Positions 31,547 through 40,077 of a stretch of 42,773 nt of DNA are shown piece by piece. The stretch covers positions 1-42,773 of the forward strand of contig JAFRCG010000006.1 of the NCBI GenBank assembly GCA_017404515.1. Direction: 5' to 3'. Both the position numbers and the translations under genes were made by a program. Within the stretch, counting starts at the first letter, position 1, and each line of letters opens with the position of its first letter. Below the pieces are notes generated by a model. It ran no database searches. It saw nothing but the letters and a program-made list of their open reading frames with translations, and was not told the origin of the DNA. The DNA comes from Candidatus Saccharimonadota bacterium. GTDB taxonomy: Bacteria > Patescibacteriota > Saccharimonadia > Saccharimonadales > Saccharimonadaceae.

Positions 31547-32752
31547 CTAACCGTAATAATTCTTCAAGAACTCATCTCTAAAATCATAAAAATTATGCTT
31601 TGTGATGCTCTCTCTAGTCTGTTCCATTAATCGCACAATGAACCTTACATTATGAATTGATGCCAAATTGTAATATTTTCTCTTTAATTCTATGTCGCCA
31701 GACTTCCAAAGCGCACGCAAATCTCCTCTGGTATATCCAGCTTTGCAAGTTGCACAGTCGCAATTAGCATCAAGTAGCTCTTTAGAACCAGCATATTTTC
31801 TCAAATTTATGTTTCCAGTCATAGTATAGATCTTACCGTGCCTGGCCTCTCTAGTTGGCGCCACACAATCAAAGGTGTCTGCTCCGTTTTCTACTCCTAC
31901 AAAAATATCATCTGGATGCGAAAGTCCCAAAAGATGTCTTGGTTTATTCTCTGGAAGTTCTTCATTGCACCATTTCAAAATTTTACCCAAATCTTCTTTC
32001 AAAAAAGCTCCACCCAGTCCAAATCCATCAAACTGTGCGCCACTCACCTGCATTTTTGCCAAAGTTTTAGCCGTAGCGCGTCGGAGATCTTCCCATCTAC
32101 CACCCTGCAATACGCCATAAAGCGCCTGATAATACCCCAAGTCATTACAATGCTTTAGGTGTTCTTTTAGGCTCCTTTTAGCCCAAGCTTCCGTCCGTTT
32201 CAAAGCCTCTACATTGTAGTCATAATCATCTGCCAAGCTAGTTAGTTCATCAAACGCCATATGAATATCTGCGCCAATCTGACACTGAATTTGCATTGAT
32301 TCCTCTGGCCCAATAAAATCTGGCTGCCCTGTAAATGGGTCTGCAAAATCTACGCCTTTATCTGTTACATGTGCCAATCTATCCTTGTGTGCAGTATTAG
32401 TTACTGCCTTCTCTCGTTCCATTGAAACTACTTTTCCTAGCCCAGAGCCCAGAGACATCACTTGGAATCCACCACTATCCGTCAAAGTTGGCGCTCCCCA
32501 ACCAGAATATTCTGCCAGTCCACCTTTATCTGCAATTTCGGCAGCTTTTCCACGCAAATGATAGCCATTAGAAAGCATTGCTTGCGCCCCTAAGCCGTGC
32601 AAATCGTCGTTACTCAAAAATTTAACCTGCCCATGCGTACCTACCACCATAAAAGCTGGTGTTTTGATATCACCATGCTCGGTATGGATTACTCCAGCTC
32701 TACCCAAAGCCCCATCAATCTTCGTAGTTATATCAAAGGAAAAAGAAGACAT
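31547..32752 (-). CDS. tgt: tRNA-guanine(34) transglycosylase
   Basis: A 401-residue enzyme inserting a queuine precursor at G34 of GUN-anticodon tRNAs. TLTDSGGFQVMSLG holds the general-acid Asp, FDCVAPTREARHGKIYT the nucleophilic Asp, and the zinc site is CDCATC with H in ASIHNVRFI. There is a short insert after SLGSGLGK compared with the common 375-residue form. It begins 4 nt after trpS with no separate ribosome site, so it is co-transcribed with trpS. Confidence 0.96.
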   Translation of the reverse strand: MSSFSFDITTKIDGALGRAGVIHTEHGDIKTPAFMVVGTHGQVKFLSNDDLHGLGAQAMLSNGYHLRGKAAEIADKGGLAEYSGWGAPTLTDSGGFQVMSLGSGLGKVVSMEREKAVTNTAHKDRLAHVTDKGVDFADPFTGQPDFIGPEESMQIQCQIGADIHMAFDELTSLADDYDYNVEALKRTEAWAKRSLKEHLKHCNDLGYYQALYGVLQGGRWEDLRRATAKTLAKMQVSGAQFDGFGLGGAFLKEDLGKILKWCNEELPENKPRHLLGLSHPDDIFVGVENGADTFDCVAPTREARHGKIYTMTGNINLRKYAGSKELLDANCDCATCKAGYTRGDLRALWKSGDIELKRKYYNLASIHNVRFIVRLMEQTRESITKHNFYDFRDEFLKNYYG

Positions 32753-32756
32753 CTGG

Positions 32757-33770
32757 CTACCTTAGTTTAAACGCTTTCTGTACCTCCAAAAGTTTTTTAT
32801 CAGCAACATCGTTGGCGTAAGCCTCACCCGTCTCAAATAATTCTAGCACCATCTCATCTGGAATTGCTGCCATATTCTCCTGAAAGCTCTCTAGGAATGT
32901 AGAAATCGAATGTGCCACTTTTTTCTTTAGATCACCATAGTGGGTCTCACCTTGCCAGGTAGAAATTACATCCTGCAAAGGAATATTATTCACCAGTGCT
33001 TCTATTTGCAAAAGATTAGAAATTCCCGGTTGGTTAAACATATCGTATTTAATTTTCCCCACAGAATCCGTAGTTGCCGACATAATTTTCTTGGCGGCTC
33101 GCTCTGGTGCATCCGAAAGCAGGATCTTACTGTTATCAGAATCGGTAGATTTACTCATTTTCTTCTCTGGATGGACCAAATCTCTAATCCTAATGCCTTC
33201 TCCTGTACCCATAAATTTCATCTGTGTCTCTGTGTTTTCTGGCACCGTCAAAATCTCACCATATTTATGATTAAACCGTATTGCTAGATTCCGAGTTAGC
33301 TCTAGGTGTTGGAACTGGTCTTCGCCCACCGGTATATACGATGCCGAATGTAGCAAAATATCCGCCGCCATCAGCACTGGGTAGTCAAAAATTCCCACAT
33401 TAACCGATTCTTTACCTTGGCCTTTGTCTTTGTACTGAGTCATTCGGCCAAGCTCACCCATTGATGCTACGCAGTTCAAAATCCAACACATTTCACTATG
33501 AGCCGGCACATAGCTTTGGCGATAAACATGCACATTTTCATTGATTTTTAGGCCCGCCGCAATGTAATACTTGATTGAGCGCAAAATATTTTCCTGAAAA
33601 TCGCCTTCCACCTCTGAAATAATAGAATGCAAATCTGGAATAAAAATATTGATATTATATTCCAAGCTATGTGCATTTGCTAGGCGCACCATTGGCAAAA
33701 TTGCACCCAAAAAATTTCCAAGTGTTGGCTCACTATTTACCCTAATACCGGTTAAGATTGTCTTTTTCAT
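32757..33770 (-). CDS. trpS: Tryptophan--tRNA ligase
   Basis: A 337-residue class I synthetase. It starts KKTILTGIRVNSEPTLGNFLGA, a variant of the usual GIQPTGxLHLGNYLGA. KMSKS is intact in PEKKMSKSTDSDNSK. YPVLMAADILLHSASYIPVGEDQFQHLELTRNLA is typical. A TAGACT box lies 6 nt before the ATG, so it may be another leaderless start. It heads a trpS-tgt pair. Confidence 0.96.
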   Translation of the reverse strand: MKKTILTGIRVNSEPTLGNFLGAILPMVRLANAHSLEYNINIFIPDLHSIISEVEGDFQENILRSIKYYIAAGLKINENVHVYRQSYVPAHSEMCWILNCVASMGELGRMTQYKDKGQGKESVNVGIFDYPVLMAADILLHSASYIPVGEDQFQHLELTRNLAIRFNHKYGEILTVPENTETQMKFMGTGEGIRIRDLVHPEKKMSKSTDSDNSKILLSDAPERAAKKIMSATTDSVGKIKYDMFNQPGISNLLQIEALVNNIPLQDVISTWQGETHYGDLKKKVAHSISTFLESFQENMAAIPDEMVLELFETGEAYANDVADKKLLEVQKAFKLR

Positions 33771-33828
33771 ATCTTTAGTCTACCACAGATTGACTTTTTT
33801 GCCTATAAATGCTAAACTTTAATTACTT

Positions 33829-33904
33829 GGGGCATTAGCTCATTTGGTAGAGCGCTTCCATGGCATGGAAGAGGTGAGGAGTTCGAATCTCCTATGCTCC
33901 ACCA
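33829..33904 (+). tRNA. tRNA-Ala (anticodon GGC)
   Basis: 76 nt with GGGGCAT/ATGCTCC acceptor, anticodon stem CTTCC/GGAAG, loop ATGGCAT, T-loop TTCGAAT, and encoded ACCA. A hairpin terminator follows 15 nt downstream. Confidence 0.95.
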
Positions 33905-33918
33905 GGAAACTAGAGAAC

Positions 33919-33944
33919 AAAATGAGACTTTGGTCTCATTTTTT
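33919..33944 (+). terminator. Terminator of tRNA-Ala(GGC)
   Basis: AAAATGAGAC (33919-33928), loop TTTG, GTCTCATTTT (33933-33942), then T. Confidence 0.85.
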
Positions 33945-34013
33945 CGATAGTTTGCTGGGGGAGCAGCCGGAGAGGTCGAAGACTTCTCCAACTCCACCAG
34001 GAAACTAGAGAGC

Positions 34014-34040
34014 AAAATGAGACTTTGGTCTCATTTTTTT
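34014..34040 (+). terminator. Duplicate terminator
   Basis: Same stem, AAAATGAGAC (34014-34023)/GTCTCATTTT (34028-34037), followed by T residues, 29 nt before the next ATG. Confidence 0.8.
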
Positions 34041-34053
34041 AATCGCCATTTTA

Positions 34054-34062
34054 TGTTATAAT
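34054..34062 (+). promoter_or_regulatory. Leaderless extended -10 promoter of the pseudouridine synthase
   Basis: TGTTATAAT with TATAAT at 34057-34062; ATG follows after 6 nt. Confidence 0.65.
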
Positions 34063-34068
34063 AAAACC

Positions 34069-34998
34069 ATGATTATCACCGGTAAAAAATTCAGCAAACC
34101 TGCTATGTCTCGCGTCAAAAACGGAGATGTGATTTTGTCAAAAAACATACCGGACGAGAGAAAACGCCTAGATCTGCTCCTAGTCGAAAAATACCCTGAG
34201 TGGAATCGTGGCACACTTCAAAATTTTATCAAATCTGGCTATGTTACCGTTGACGGCAAAATCATCAAAAAGCCTAATGCCGAAATTATCATCAAAAAGT
34301 TTGAAAACGGCGAACTTATAGATCAGGATATCCAAATCGAGCTCAATATTCCTCAGAGAAAAGCCCCAGCAGACCTTGCCAAAATCAAACTCTACGAAGA
34401 CGATAATGTCTTGGTTATCAATAAGCCTGCCGGCCTACTTTCTATGGCTAAAGGGGAATTTACTCTGGAATCTACTCTAGAGGATTACGGCCTGCTTGTT
34501 CACCGCTTAGATCGCGACACTTCCGGCGTCGTAATTTTGGCCAAAAACGAAGCCACCAGAAGCTTCTTGCGCAGGGAGTTTCAAGAGAGAAAAGCTCACA
34601 AAACTTATTATGCCATCGTCTGCGGACATCCCAAACTCGACGCAGCCAAAATCGATCTCCCTATCGCCAGGAATCTCAAAAAACCCACTACTTTCCTTGT
34701 TGATCCAAAGGGGAAACCTGCCGAAACTTTCTATAAAGTCCTAAAAACCAGGGAAAATCCCAAACTTTCACTCCTAGAGTTAAAACCTACCACTGGTCGC
34801 ACACACCAACTTCGCGTCCACCTTAGTTATATCGGCTGTCCTATCTTGGGTGACCGCGTTTATAATCCCAAAAATCCTGCCGCGCGGCTTTTTCTTCATG
34901 CCAAAGAGCTAGAAATTACCATCCCAGGAGAAAATGGCGGAGTGCGCCAAACCTTTACTGCACCTTTACCTCCAGAATTTGAGCAGGAAATCGCCTAA
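34069..34998 (+). CDS. RluA/RluD family rRNA pseudouridine synthase
   Basis: A 309-residue protein. An S4 RNA-binding domain (about 32-80, RLDLLLVEKYPEWNRGTLQNFIKSGYVTVDGK) precedes the catalytic domain. The nucleophilic Asp is in LVHRLDRDTSGV; VINKPAGLLS and TTGRTHQLRVHLSYIGCPILGDRVY are the other family motifs. The family modifies 23S rRNA, RluD at helix 69; the exact target is not shown. It overlaps the next gene by one base (TAATG). Confidence 0.93.
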   Translation: MIITGKKFSKPAMSRVKNGDVILSKNIPDERKRLDLLLVEKYPEWNRGTLQNFIKSGYVTVDGKIIKKPNAEIIIKKFENGELIDQDIQIELNIPQRKAPADLAKIKLYEDDNVLVINKPAGLLSMAKGEFTLESTLEDYGLLVHRLDRDTSGVVILAKNEATRSFLRREFQERKAHKTYYAIVCGHPKLDAAKIDLPIARNLKKPTTFLVDPKGKPAETFYKVLKTRENPKLSLLELKPTTGRTHQLRVHLSYIGCPILGDRVYNPKNPAARLFLHAKELEITIPGENGGVRQTFTAPLPPEFEQEIA

Positions 34999-35693
34999 TG
35001 TTTTTTGAAGATACCGCTAGCATCCCCTCTCTAGCTGCAAAATCTGGTTTCACTATTTTTGTACTCGATTCTGCCGATTTTGAAACTCTAGATTCTGCTT
35101 TTTCACCCAAAAATTCGCGTTCCTTTGCCCCGGATCCCAAGGGTAAAATCACCGTCGACACCGTCCGCGAAATCATTGACTTCTGCAAAGTCAAACAAAC
35201 CAAAGATTTTTTCATCGTCATTGAGTCCGCTGAAGCCCTTAACGAACAGGCCCAGAATGCTCTTCTAAAGCTTCTAGAGGAGCCAGCCAAAAATTATCAT
35301 TTTGTTTTGCAGGTTAGAAATATTACCACACTTCTTCCTACTATTTTGTCTCGCGGACGGCTCTACATCAAAAAAATCGAAAATTCTCTAAAAAGCCCGG
35401 TCAAATCCAGTGAACTCGTCAAAAACTATGCCAAAAAACTTATCGCTGCAGACAGCCATACTCTGCCTTCCGTAATCAAAGAAATCACCTCTGATAAAAA
35501 TTTTACCAAAAAAGACACTTCCAGAATCTTTACTTTAGAAATCGTTGGTACCGCCATTGAAATCCTCTATAAATCATATTTTGCCACCGAAAACCCCAAA
35601 TTCCTCAAAAAACTTCCCAAATTACTAACGCTCTACGATAACCTCAAGCAAAATGGCCACATAAAGCTTCACCTCACTGCCGATTTATGCTAA
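34998..35693 (+). CDS. holB: DNA polymerase III delta'-like subunit
   Basis: A 231-residue, short clamp-loader subunit. FFIVIESAEALNEQAQNALLKLLEEPAKNYHFVLQVRNITTLLPTILSRG is the delta'/gamma core, with the SRG in place of SRC. Walker A is absent, as expected of delta'. The N-terminal ATPase half is shortened to about 60 residues, and TVDTVREIIDFC matches the segment before Walker B. It starts within the stop of the previous gene. Confidence 0.8.
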   Translation: MFFEDTASIPSLAAKSGFTIFVLDSADFETLDSAFSPKNSRSFAPDPKGKITVDTVREIIDFCKVKQTKDFFIVIESAEALNEQAQNALLKLLEEPAKNYHFVLQVRNITTLLPTILSRGRLYIKKIENSLKSPVKSSELVKNYAKKLIAADSHTLPSVIKEITSDKNFTKKDTSRIFTLEIVGTAIEILYKSYFATENPKFLKKLPKLLTLYDNLKQNGHIKLHLTADLC

Positions 35694-35696
35694 AAT
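35688..35696 (+). promoter_or_regulatory. Near-leaderless extended -10 promoter of the TPR gene
   Basis: TGCTAAAAT, TAAAAT at 35691-35696, overlapping the holB stop; ATG follows after 7 nt. Confidence 0.5.
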
Positions 35697-35703
35697 AAAA
35701 CAT

Positions 35704-36561
35704 ATGCTAGGTGTATTTGCTATTCTTTTACTTGGGCTATACATGGTTTTTCTGTTCCCAATTTTCAAAAAAGCACCGCAAAAATCTGAAACCGACACCA
35801 AAACCGCTACTCAGGTCAACAAACTCTGGAATATTGCTCAGGTCTCTATGCGCGAAAAGAAAACTACTCGCGCCGAAAAGGCCCTACTTGCCATCCTCAA
35901 AGTAGACGAAAAAAATGCCGCCGCCTACAACCGTCTTGGCATTCTCTACGCTAAAGGCCAAAAATTTGACGAGGCAATTGAATGTTTTGAAATCGCTCAA
36001 TCGCTAGATAGCAACGCTTCATCTCTGCACAATGTTGGCCTTATCTATCTAGAAACTGGCGAATACGAAAAAGCCGCTATGGCCTTTGAGCAAGCTATCG
36101 AGCTAGAAAATGATTTACCAGCTAGGCACATTGCCCTTGCTAAGGCCCACGAAAAAATGGGGAATCGCAAAGCTGCTCTGGAGGCCCTAGAAGCCGCCTA
36201 TGCCCTAGAGCCTAGTGTTAATACTTTGAGACAAATTCTAGCCATTCACGAATCTGCCGGTGACGCCGAGGCTATTGCTGCTACTACTGCTCGTATCGAG
36301 GCTAAAATCGCCGAAGATGCCAAAAACAGCGCCAGGAAGCCTCGCCCTCGTCACAATGCTTATCTTAGACGCGCCGTCTCTATGCCAAAAAGGCCAATAG
36401 CAGAAAGGCCAACATCGAGACCCGCTTCCAAAGCGTTACGATCCAAAGTCACCTCTAGCTCCGCTCCCAAGATGCGCCAAGCCGCACCTAATACTGCATC
36501 CAGAGCGCGCGCTGGCAAAGCCATGAGGCCCAAAAACACCATTCGTCGCAAGATTCAATAA
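35704..36561 (+). CDS. Membrane-anchored TPR protein with basic tail
   Basis: A 285-residue protein. A single N-terminal hydrophobic segment (about 2-21) is followed by tetratricopeptide repeats between about 40 and 200 (AAYNRLGILYAKGQKFDEAIECFEIAQSL; ASSLHNVGLIYLETGEYEKAAMAFEQAIEL). The last 75 residues are Arg/Lys/Pro/Ala-rich and probably disordered, able to bind nucleic acid or acidic surfaces. TPRs mediate protein contacts; partners are unknown. The next features are tRNAs on the other strand. Confidence 0.85.
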   Translation: MLGVFAILLLGLYMVFLFPIFKKAPQKSETDTKTATQVNKLWNIAQVSMREKKTTRAEKALLAILKVDEKNAAAYNRLGILYAKGQKFDEAIECFEIAQSLDSNASSLHNVGLIYLETGEYEKAAMAFEQAIELENDLPARHIALAKAHEKMGNRKAALEALEAAYALEPSVNTLRQILAIHESAGDAEAIAATTARIEAKIAEDAKNSARKPRPRHNAYLRRAVSMPKRPIAERPTSRPASKALRSKVTSSSAPKMRQAAPNTASRARAGKAMRPKNTIRRKIQ

Positions 36562-36578
36562 TTTATTATACACAAAAA

Positions 36579-36654
36579 TGGAGCCGCGAGTCGGACTTGA
36601 ACCGACGACCTGCCGCTTACAAGGCGGCTGCTCTACCAACTGAGCTATCACGGC
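36579..36654 (-). tRNA. tRNA-Thr (anticodon TGT)
   Basis: 76 nt on the minus strand: GCCGTGA/TCGCGGC acceptor (one T-G pair), D-arm GCTC...GAGC, anticodon stem GCCGC/GCGGC with loop CTTGTAA, discriminator T and encoded CCA. It is 20 nt from the tRNA-Tyr gene upstream on the same strand. Confidence 0.95.
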
Positions 36655-36674
36655 TTATATTTGTCAATAAAATA

Positions 36675-36759
36675 TGGTGCTGGAGGTAGGACTCGAACCT
36701 ACGAAGGCCGAAGCCGAGAGATTTACAGTCTCTTGTCATTGCCACTAGACGACTCCAGC
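36675..36759 (-). tRNA. tRNA-Tyr (anticodon GTA)
   Basis: 85 nt, class II: GCTGGAG/CTCCAGC acceptor, anticodon stem AGAGA/TCTCT with loop CTGTAAA, a long variable arm CGGCTTCGGCC, T-loop TTCGAGT, ACCA encoded. Confidence 0.95.
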
Positions 36760-36811
36760 AACCTTTACCCATTATAACAAAAGAAATCCTTTTAGTAAAG
36801 CTCTTCTTACA

Positions 36812-36840
36812 TTGACTATTTATAGATTTTATTGTAAAAT
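36812..36840 (+). promoter_or_regulatory. Promoter of the HD-GYP gene
   Basis: TTGACT (36812-36817), 17-bp spacer, TAAAAT (36835-36840). The leader of about 40 nt ends in GGGAGGAAG. Confidence 0.7.
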
Positions 36841-36883
36841 ATGGATATCACACAGTTCATTAAAAATATAGGGAGGAAGAGTT

Positions 36884-38167
36884 ATGCAGGAACATATTAT
36901 TTTTGCTCTGATTGGAATTTGTTTCATCTTGATGGTATTTTTACCTATCACGGATTCCATATCAAAAAAGAGGCGGTGTCTGCTATTTTTTATGACGCTT
37001 GCCACAATGATACTTATTGTCTCTAGCTGGCTCTCTGCTCTCTATAACGGAGATACTAGCACAGCTGGAACCTACATCACAAGAATAAGTAGATTCTTTA
37101 AATACGGCATGAACCCTCTTATCATTTATGTTTTTGGTCTGTATTTAGAGAATTTCTTAACCGTTGAAGGCGGACTAGAAAAGCGGCCAAACGGCCTAAA
37201 AATCGCCAATTACATCTTGACAACTGGCGGTTTTATGTTATTTTTGTCTCAATTTACTAATCTTTACTACTATTTTGACGAAAACAACATCTATCATAGG
37301 GCAAGTTGGAACTTCGTTTCTTACATTTTTCCAATCGCCGCGATTGTTGTCCTGCTTGTCACCTTGATCCAACATCGGCAAAACCTCAAGAAGCGGCTAT
37401 TATTACCGCTACTACTCTTCACTATCATGCCGCCTATTTCGTCAATTTTCTACCTGTTTTCAAAAGGGGCGTCGTCACTAACCTACATTTTTATCGTGGG
37501 AATGATGGTTCTACTCTATTGTTTTTCAATACTAGACGCCAACAAGGTGATAAAAACAGCCCACCAAAAAGAGGTGGATTTGGTTAGGCAGACCACACTT
37601 GCTCTAGTAGAGGCTATTGACGCCAAAGATAGCTACACCAATGGTCATTCTAGAAGAGTAGCTGATTTCTCGGTGGCTATAGCAGAAAAAGCAGGGAAAA
37701 GCAGGGAAGAATGCGAAAAGATCCACTTGATTGCTCTCTTGCACGATGTGGGCAAGATTGGCATCCCTGATGCTATCATCAACAAGGAGGGAAAACTTAC
37801 CGACGAGGAATACGCCATCATCAAAACCCACCCCAGGGTGGGAAGGGAAATCCTCTCCAAAATCAGCGCTTCACCAGAGCTTGCCATCGGTGCAAGTTTC
37901 CATCATGAACGCTATGACGGCAAAGGCTACCCCTTTGGCTTGAAGGGTGAGGAAATCCCGGAAATGGCCCGCATCATCGCCATCGCTGATACATACGACG
38001 CCATGGCTTCCAAGAGAAGCTACCGTGATGTACTTCCCGAAAGCAAGATCAAAAGCGAGATCGAAAGGGGTATCGGAACCCAATTCGACCCCCAATTCGC
38101 CAAAATCATGCTGGAGCTAATCATCTCTGGCGAAATCTACCAGCTGGAAAAACAGAGCTCTCCATAG
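36884..38167 (+). CDS. Membrane HD-GYP domain phosphodiesterase
   Basis: A 427-residue protein. Seven or so membrane helices (residues 4-215) form an N-terminal sensor-like region, followed by a cytoplasmic HD-GYP domain (about 230-420). Metal/catalytic residues are complete: GHSRRVA (H255), LHDVGKIGIPD (H287, D288), H316 in KTHPRVG, and SFHHERYDGKGYP (H340, H341, GYP 348-350). The family hydrolyses cyclic-di-GMP or related dinucleotides. GGGAGG precedes the ATG. The catalytic half uses codons (AAG, GGG, CCC) richer in G/C than the core genes, suggesting transfer from a Firmicutes-like donor. No GGDEF protein is in the window. Confidence 0.9.
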   Translation: MQEHIIFALIGICFILMVFLPITDSISKKRRCLLFFMTLATMILIVSSWLSALYNGDTSTAGTYITRISRFFKYGMNPLIIYVFGLYLENFLTVEGGLEKRPNGLKIANYILTTGGFMLFLSQFTNLYYYFDENNIYHRASWNFVSYIFPIAAIVVLLVTLIQHRQNLKKRLLLPLLLFTIMPPISSIFYLFSKGASSLTYIFIVGMMVLLYCFSILDANKVIKTAHQKEVDLVRQTTLALVEAIDAKDSYTNGHSRRVADFSVAIAEKAGKSREECEKIHLIALLHDVGKIGIPDAIINKEGKLTDEEYAIIKTHPRVGREILSKISASPELAIGASFHHERYDGKGYPFGLKGEEIPEMARIIAIADTYDAMASKRSYRDVLPESKIKSEIERGIGTQFDPQFAKIMLELIISGEIYQLEKQSSP

Positions 38168-38189
38168 CTCTAGTTCTCCGCCAAACATC

Positions 38190-38215
38190 AAGACCACCCT
38201 AAGGGGTGGTCTTTT
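38190..38215 (+). terminator. Terminator of the HD-GYP gene
   Basis: AAGACCACCC (38190-38199), loop TAAG, GGGTGGTCTT (38204-38213), then T. Confidence 0.9.
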
Positions 38216-38440
38216 CACTGCCAAATTTGAAGGTGGAAAAAGACACCCTAATTTACCAAGACATATATAGATTCAGTCAAAGCCCTTTCTCTGCATACTT
38301 TATTGCAAATATCGATGAGACCGAAGAACAAAATAGCAAGTGGACCAAAGAGCCTCTAAAATTACTATAGCTCTATGGCTTTAAATTTTATAGTTTTATA
38401 GCACTACAATTCTAGCGCTCTAATATCCTAACATGAGAAA

Positions 38441-38466
38441 ACCCCCGGGCTCGAAAGCTCGGGGGT
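38441..38466 (-). terminator. Terminator of the secreted Pro/Glu-rich protein gene
   Basis: ACCCCCGGGCT (38441-38451), loop CGAA, AGCTCGGGGGT (38456-38466), with one G-T pair. On the minus strand a TTTTCTC tail follows. Confidence 0.9.
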
Positions 38467-38491
38467 AATCCGTAAAAGAGAAGAAGTTTTG

Positions 38492-40057
38492 TTAAAAATT
38501 GTAATCCATTGACTTTGCAGTCAATAGATCGATTGTCATTGATCCGGCGAAGTTATTTACGCCCGTCACTGTAACCTTGCCAGCCGCATAGCTGGCTATA
38601 TACGCTCCAGTTCTGGGATTTTTGGTGCCTCTTGGTGACACCTTCCGAGTAACTCCATCGAGTTTTACGGTCGGTGTACCTAAGGTTACCTTTTCGCCGC
38701 TTACACGGACCTTCTTGGCCGAGAAATTGGCCTTAGCGATGTCTACCGGTAAGATGCTAAAAGTAAACTTGTTTTTAGCAAGCACCTTCGCATCTTTCGC
38801 ATAGCCTTTACCCTTCAGCGTCACGGTAAAGTAGGGCTTAACGCCTTCCTTCCCATAGCCGTCTACATTTAGATTATTCGCATATTTCAACGAATAATTC
38901 TTCTTGCTGACAGCCACACCATTACGGTAAATATTAATGGCAAGGTCCGGTGACTGCGACTTTGTAGCCTTGTTGCCAGACGCCACATGCCTTTTTCCGG
39001 TATACGACACTGACTTTATCACTCTAATATCATAGGTGTTATCACCAATGGTGATAACAGTCTGATTCTGCGAGCCGTCCGGCGTTGGTGCCGGGGTTAC
39101 AGGATCTTCACTACCCTCACCAGCATACACCAGCTTGCCGTTAGCATCCCTTGTAAGGGGAACATTTGCCAGCGGCCGCCAATCATACACCATTTTGTTG
39201 TATTCTTCTTCTGTGATAGTCGGAATCTTGGATTCGTCTATCCCAGAAGTTTTGGTGTTGTCTTTTCTCGTCGCTGCTTTCTGAACAGGTACATACTTCC
39301 CGTTCTTCAGCTCGGTCTGAGAAAAGAATTCTTTTGCCGCATACTCCTCGTAGTCATACATCAACCACTCGGAGCCGTCAGTTACGAAAAACGTCCTATA
39401 AGCGTATTCACCTTTGGAATTGGTGATATATACGCTCACAGCATCATAGCCGCTGTTCGTATAAAACGCCGGCTGACTATAATGCTTGACCGAGGAGATA
39501 CTTGCTGTTGCGAAATTTACAGAATCCGCAATTTCCAAAGCTTCTTTATAGCTTGCGGGGAGCCCGCTTGCTACCGGAGCTTCAGAATTTGCTTCCTCTG
39601 TCGCGTTCTCTGATATTGCAGTATTTTCCGATGTCGCAGCTGCAACATCTTCCGACACTGTTTCAAGAACGGTCGCTTCCGATACCGTTTCAGGCACTTC
39701 TGCTACAGGGGCCTCTACCGGCATCTCTACCACAGGTGTTTCTGCGGGTGCTTCCGCTGCAGGTATCTCTACTACAGGTGCTTCCGTAGGTGTTTCCACC
39801 GCAGGTGCCTCTGTTGCAGGTACTTCTGCTTCGGGTGTCTCCGTAGGTATTTCCGCTACCGGCATCTCTACCACAGGTGTTTCAGGCTGCTGAGTAACTT
39901 CAGGTTCTACTATTTCCGCTGCACCTTCCGGCACTGCAGACATAGTTTCTTCCAAAACCTCATCAGCTGAAACTTCGTCGGCCATAACGCCTGTCGGCAT
40001 CATGGTCAAAGCCAAAATTGCACTCAATACTACCACAAAAAACTTTTTATTCATCAT
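38492..40057 (-). CDS. Secreted Pro/Glu/Val-rich surface protein
   Basis: A 521-residue protein. A classical signal peptide (MMNKKFFVVVLSAILALTMMPTGVMA, cleavage after ADE-type site) is followed by a 110-residue low-complexity stalk of PVVEMPVAEIP/EAPAETP units. A central domain (about 170-300, GYDAVSVYITNSKGEYAYRTFFV, EEYNKMVYDWRPL) precedes two C-terminal Ig-like modules (SYTGKRHV, NYSLKYANNLNVDGYG, PYFTVTLKGKGYAKD) typical of Lachnospiraceae surface proteins. There is no membrane anchor or LPxTG, so it is probably released or non-covalently bound. GAAAGGAG precedes the ATG. Composition and family point to horizontal origin. Confidence 0.8.
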   Translation of the reverse strand: MMNKKFFVVVLSAILALTMMPTGVMADEVSADEVLEETMSAVPEGAAEIVEPEVTQQPETPVVEMPVAEIPTETPEAEVPATEAPAVETPTEAPVVEIPAAEAPAETPVVEMPVEAPVAEVPETVSEATVLETVSEDVAAATSENTAISENATEEANSEAPVASGLPASYKEALEIADSVNFATASISSVKHYSQPAFYTNSGYDAVSVYITNSKGEYAYRTFFVTDGSEWLMYDYEEYAAKEFFSQTELKNGKYVPVQKAATRKDNTKTSGIDESKIPTITEEEYNKMVYDWRPLANVPLTRDANGKLVYAGEGSEDPVTPAPTPDGSQNQTVITIGDNTYDIRVIKSVSYTGKRHVASGNKATKSQSPDLAINIYRNGVAVSKKNYSLKYANNLNVDGYGKEGVKPYFTVTLKGKGYAKDAKVLAKNKFTFSILPVDIAKANFSAKKVRVSGEKVTLGTPTVKLDGVTRKVSPRGTKNPRTGAYIASYAAGKVTVTGVNNFAGSMTIDLLTAKSMDYNF

Positions 40058-40077
40058 CTTTTTTCTCCTTTCACAGA

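Larger units (their letters stand above)
33897..34040 (+). repeat. 48-bp direct repeat of tRNA 3' end plus terminator
   Basis: 33897-33944 and 33992-34039 are the same 48 bp apart from one or two bases: CTCCACCA, a spacer, then the hairpin AAAATGAGAC/GTCTCATTTT with T-run. The intervening 47 bp contain a strong hairpin GGAGAGGTC/GACTTCTCC with loop GAA, possibly the remnant of a second tRNA. Confidence 0.8.
38168..38491. other. Intergenic region between convergent HD-GYP and secreted-protein genes
   Basis: Contains two terminators at its ends and, between them, AT-rich sequence with a 45-codon GTG frame (38233-38370, VEKDTLIYQDIYRF...) lacking a ribosome site. It could be a decayed gene end. 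I see nothing else. Confidence 0.5.

Noticed and set aside
38233-38370. 45-codon frame between the HD-GYP terminator and the next gene
   Set aside because: GTG start with no ribosome site or promoter and no recognisable motif; noted only in the intergenic entry.
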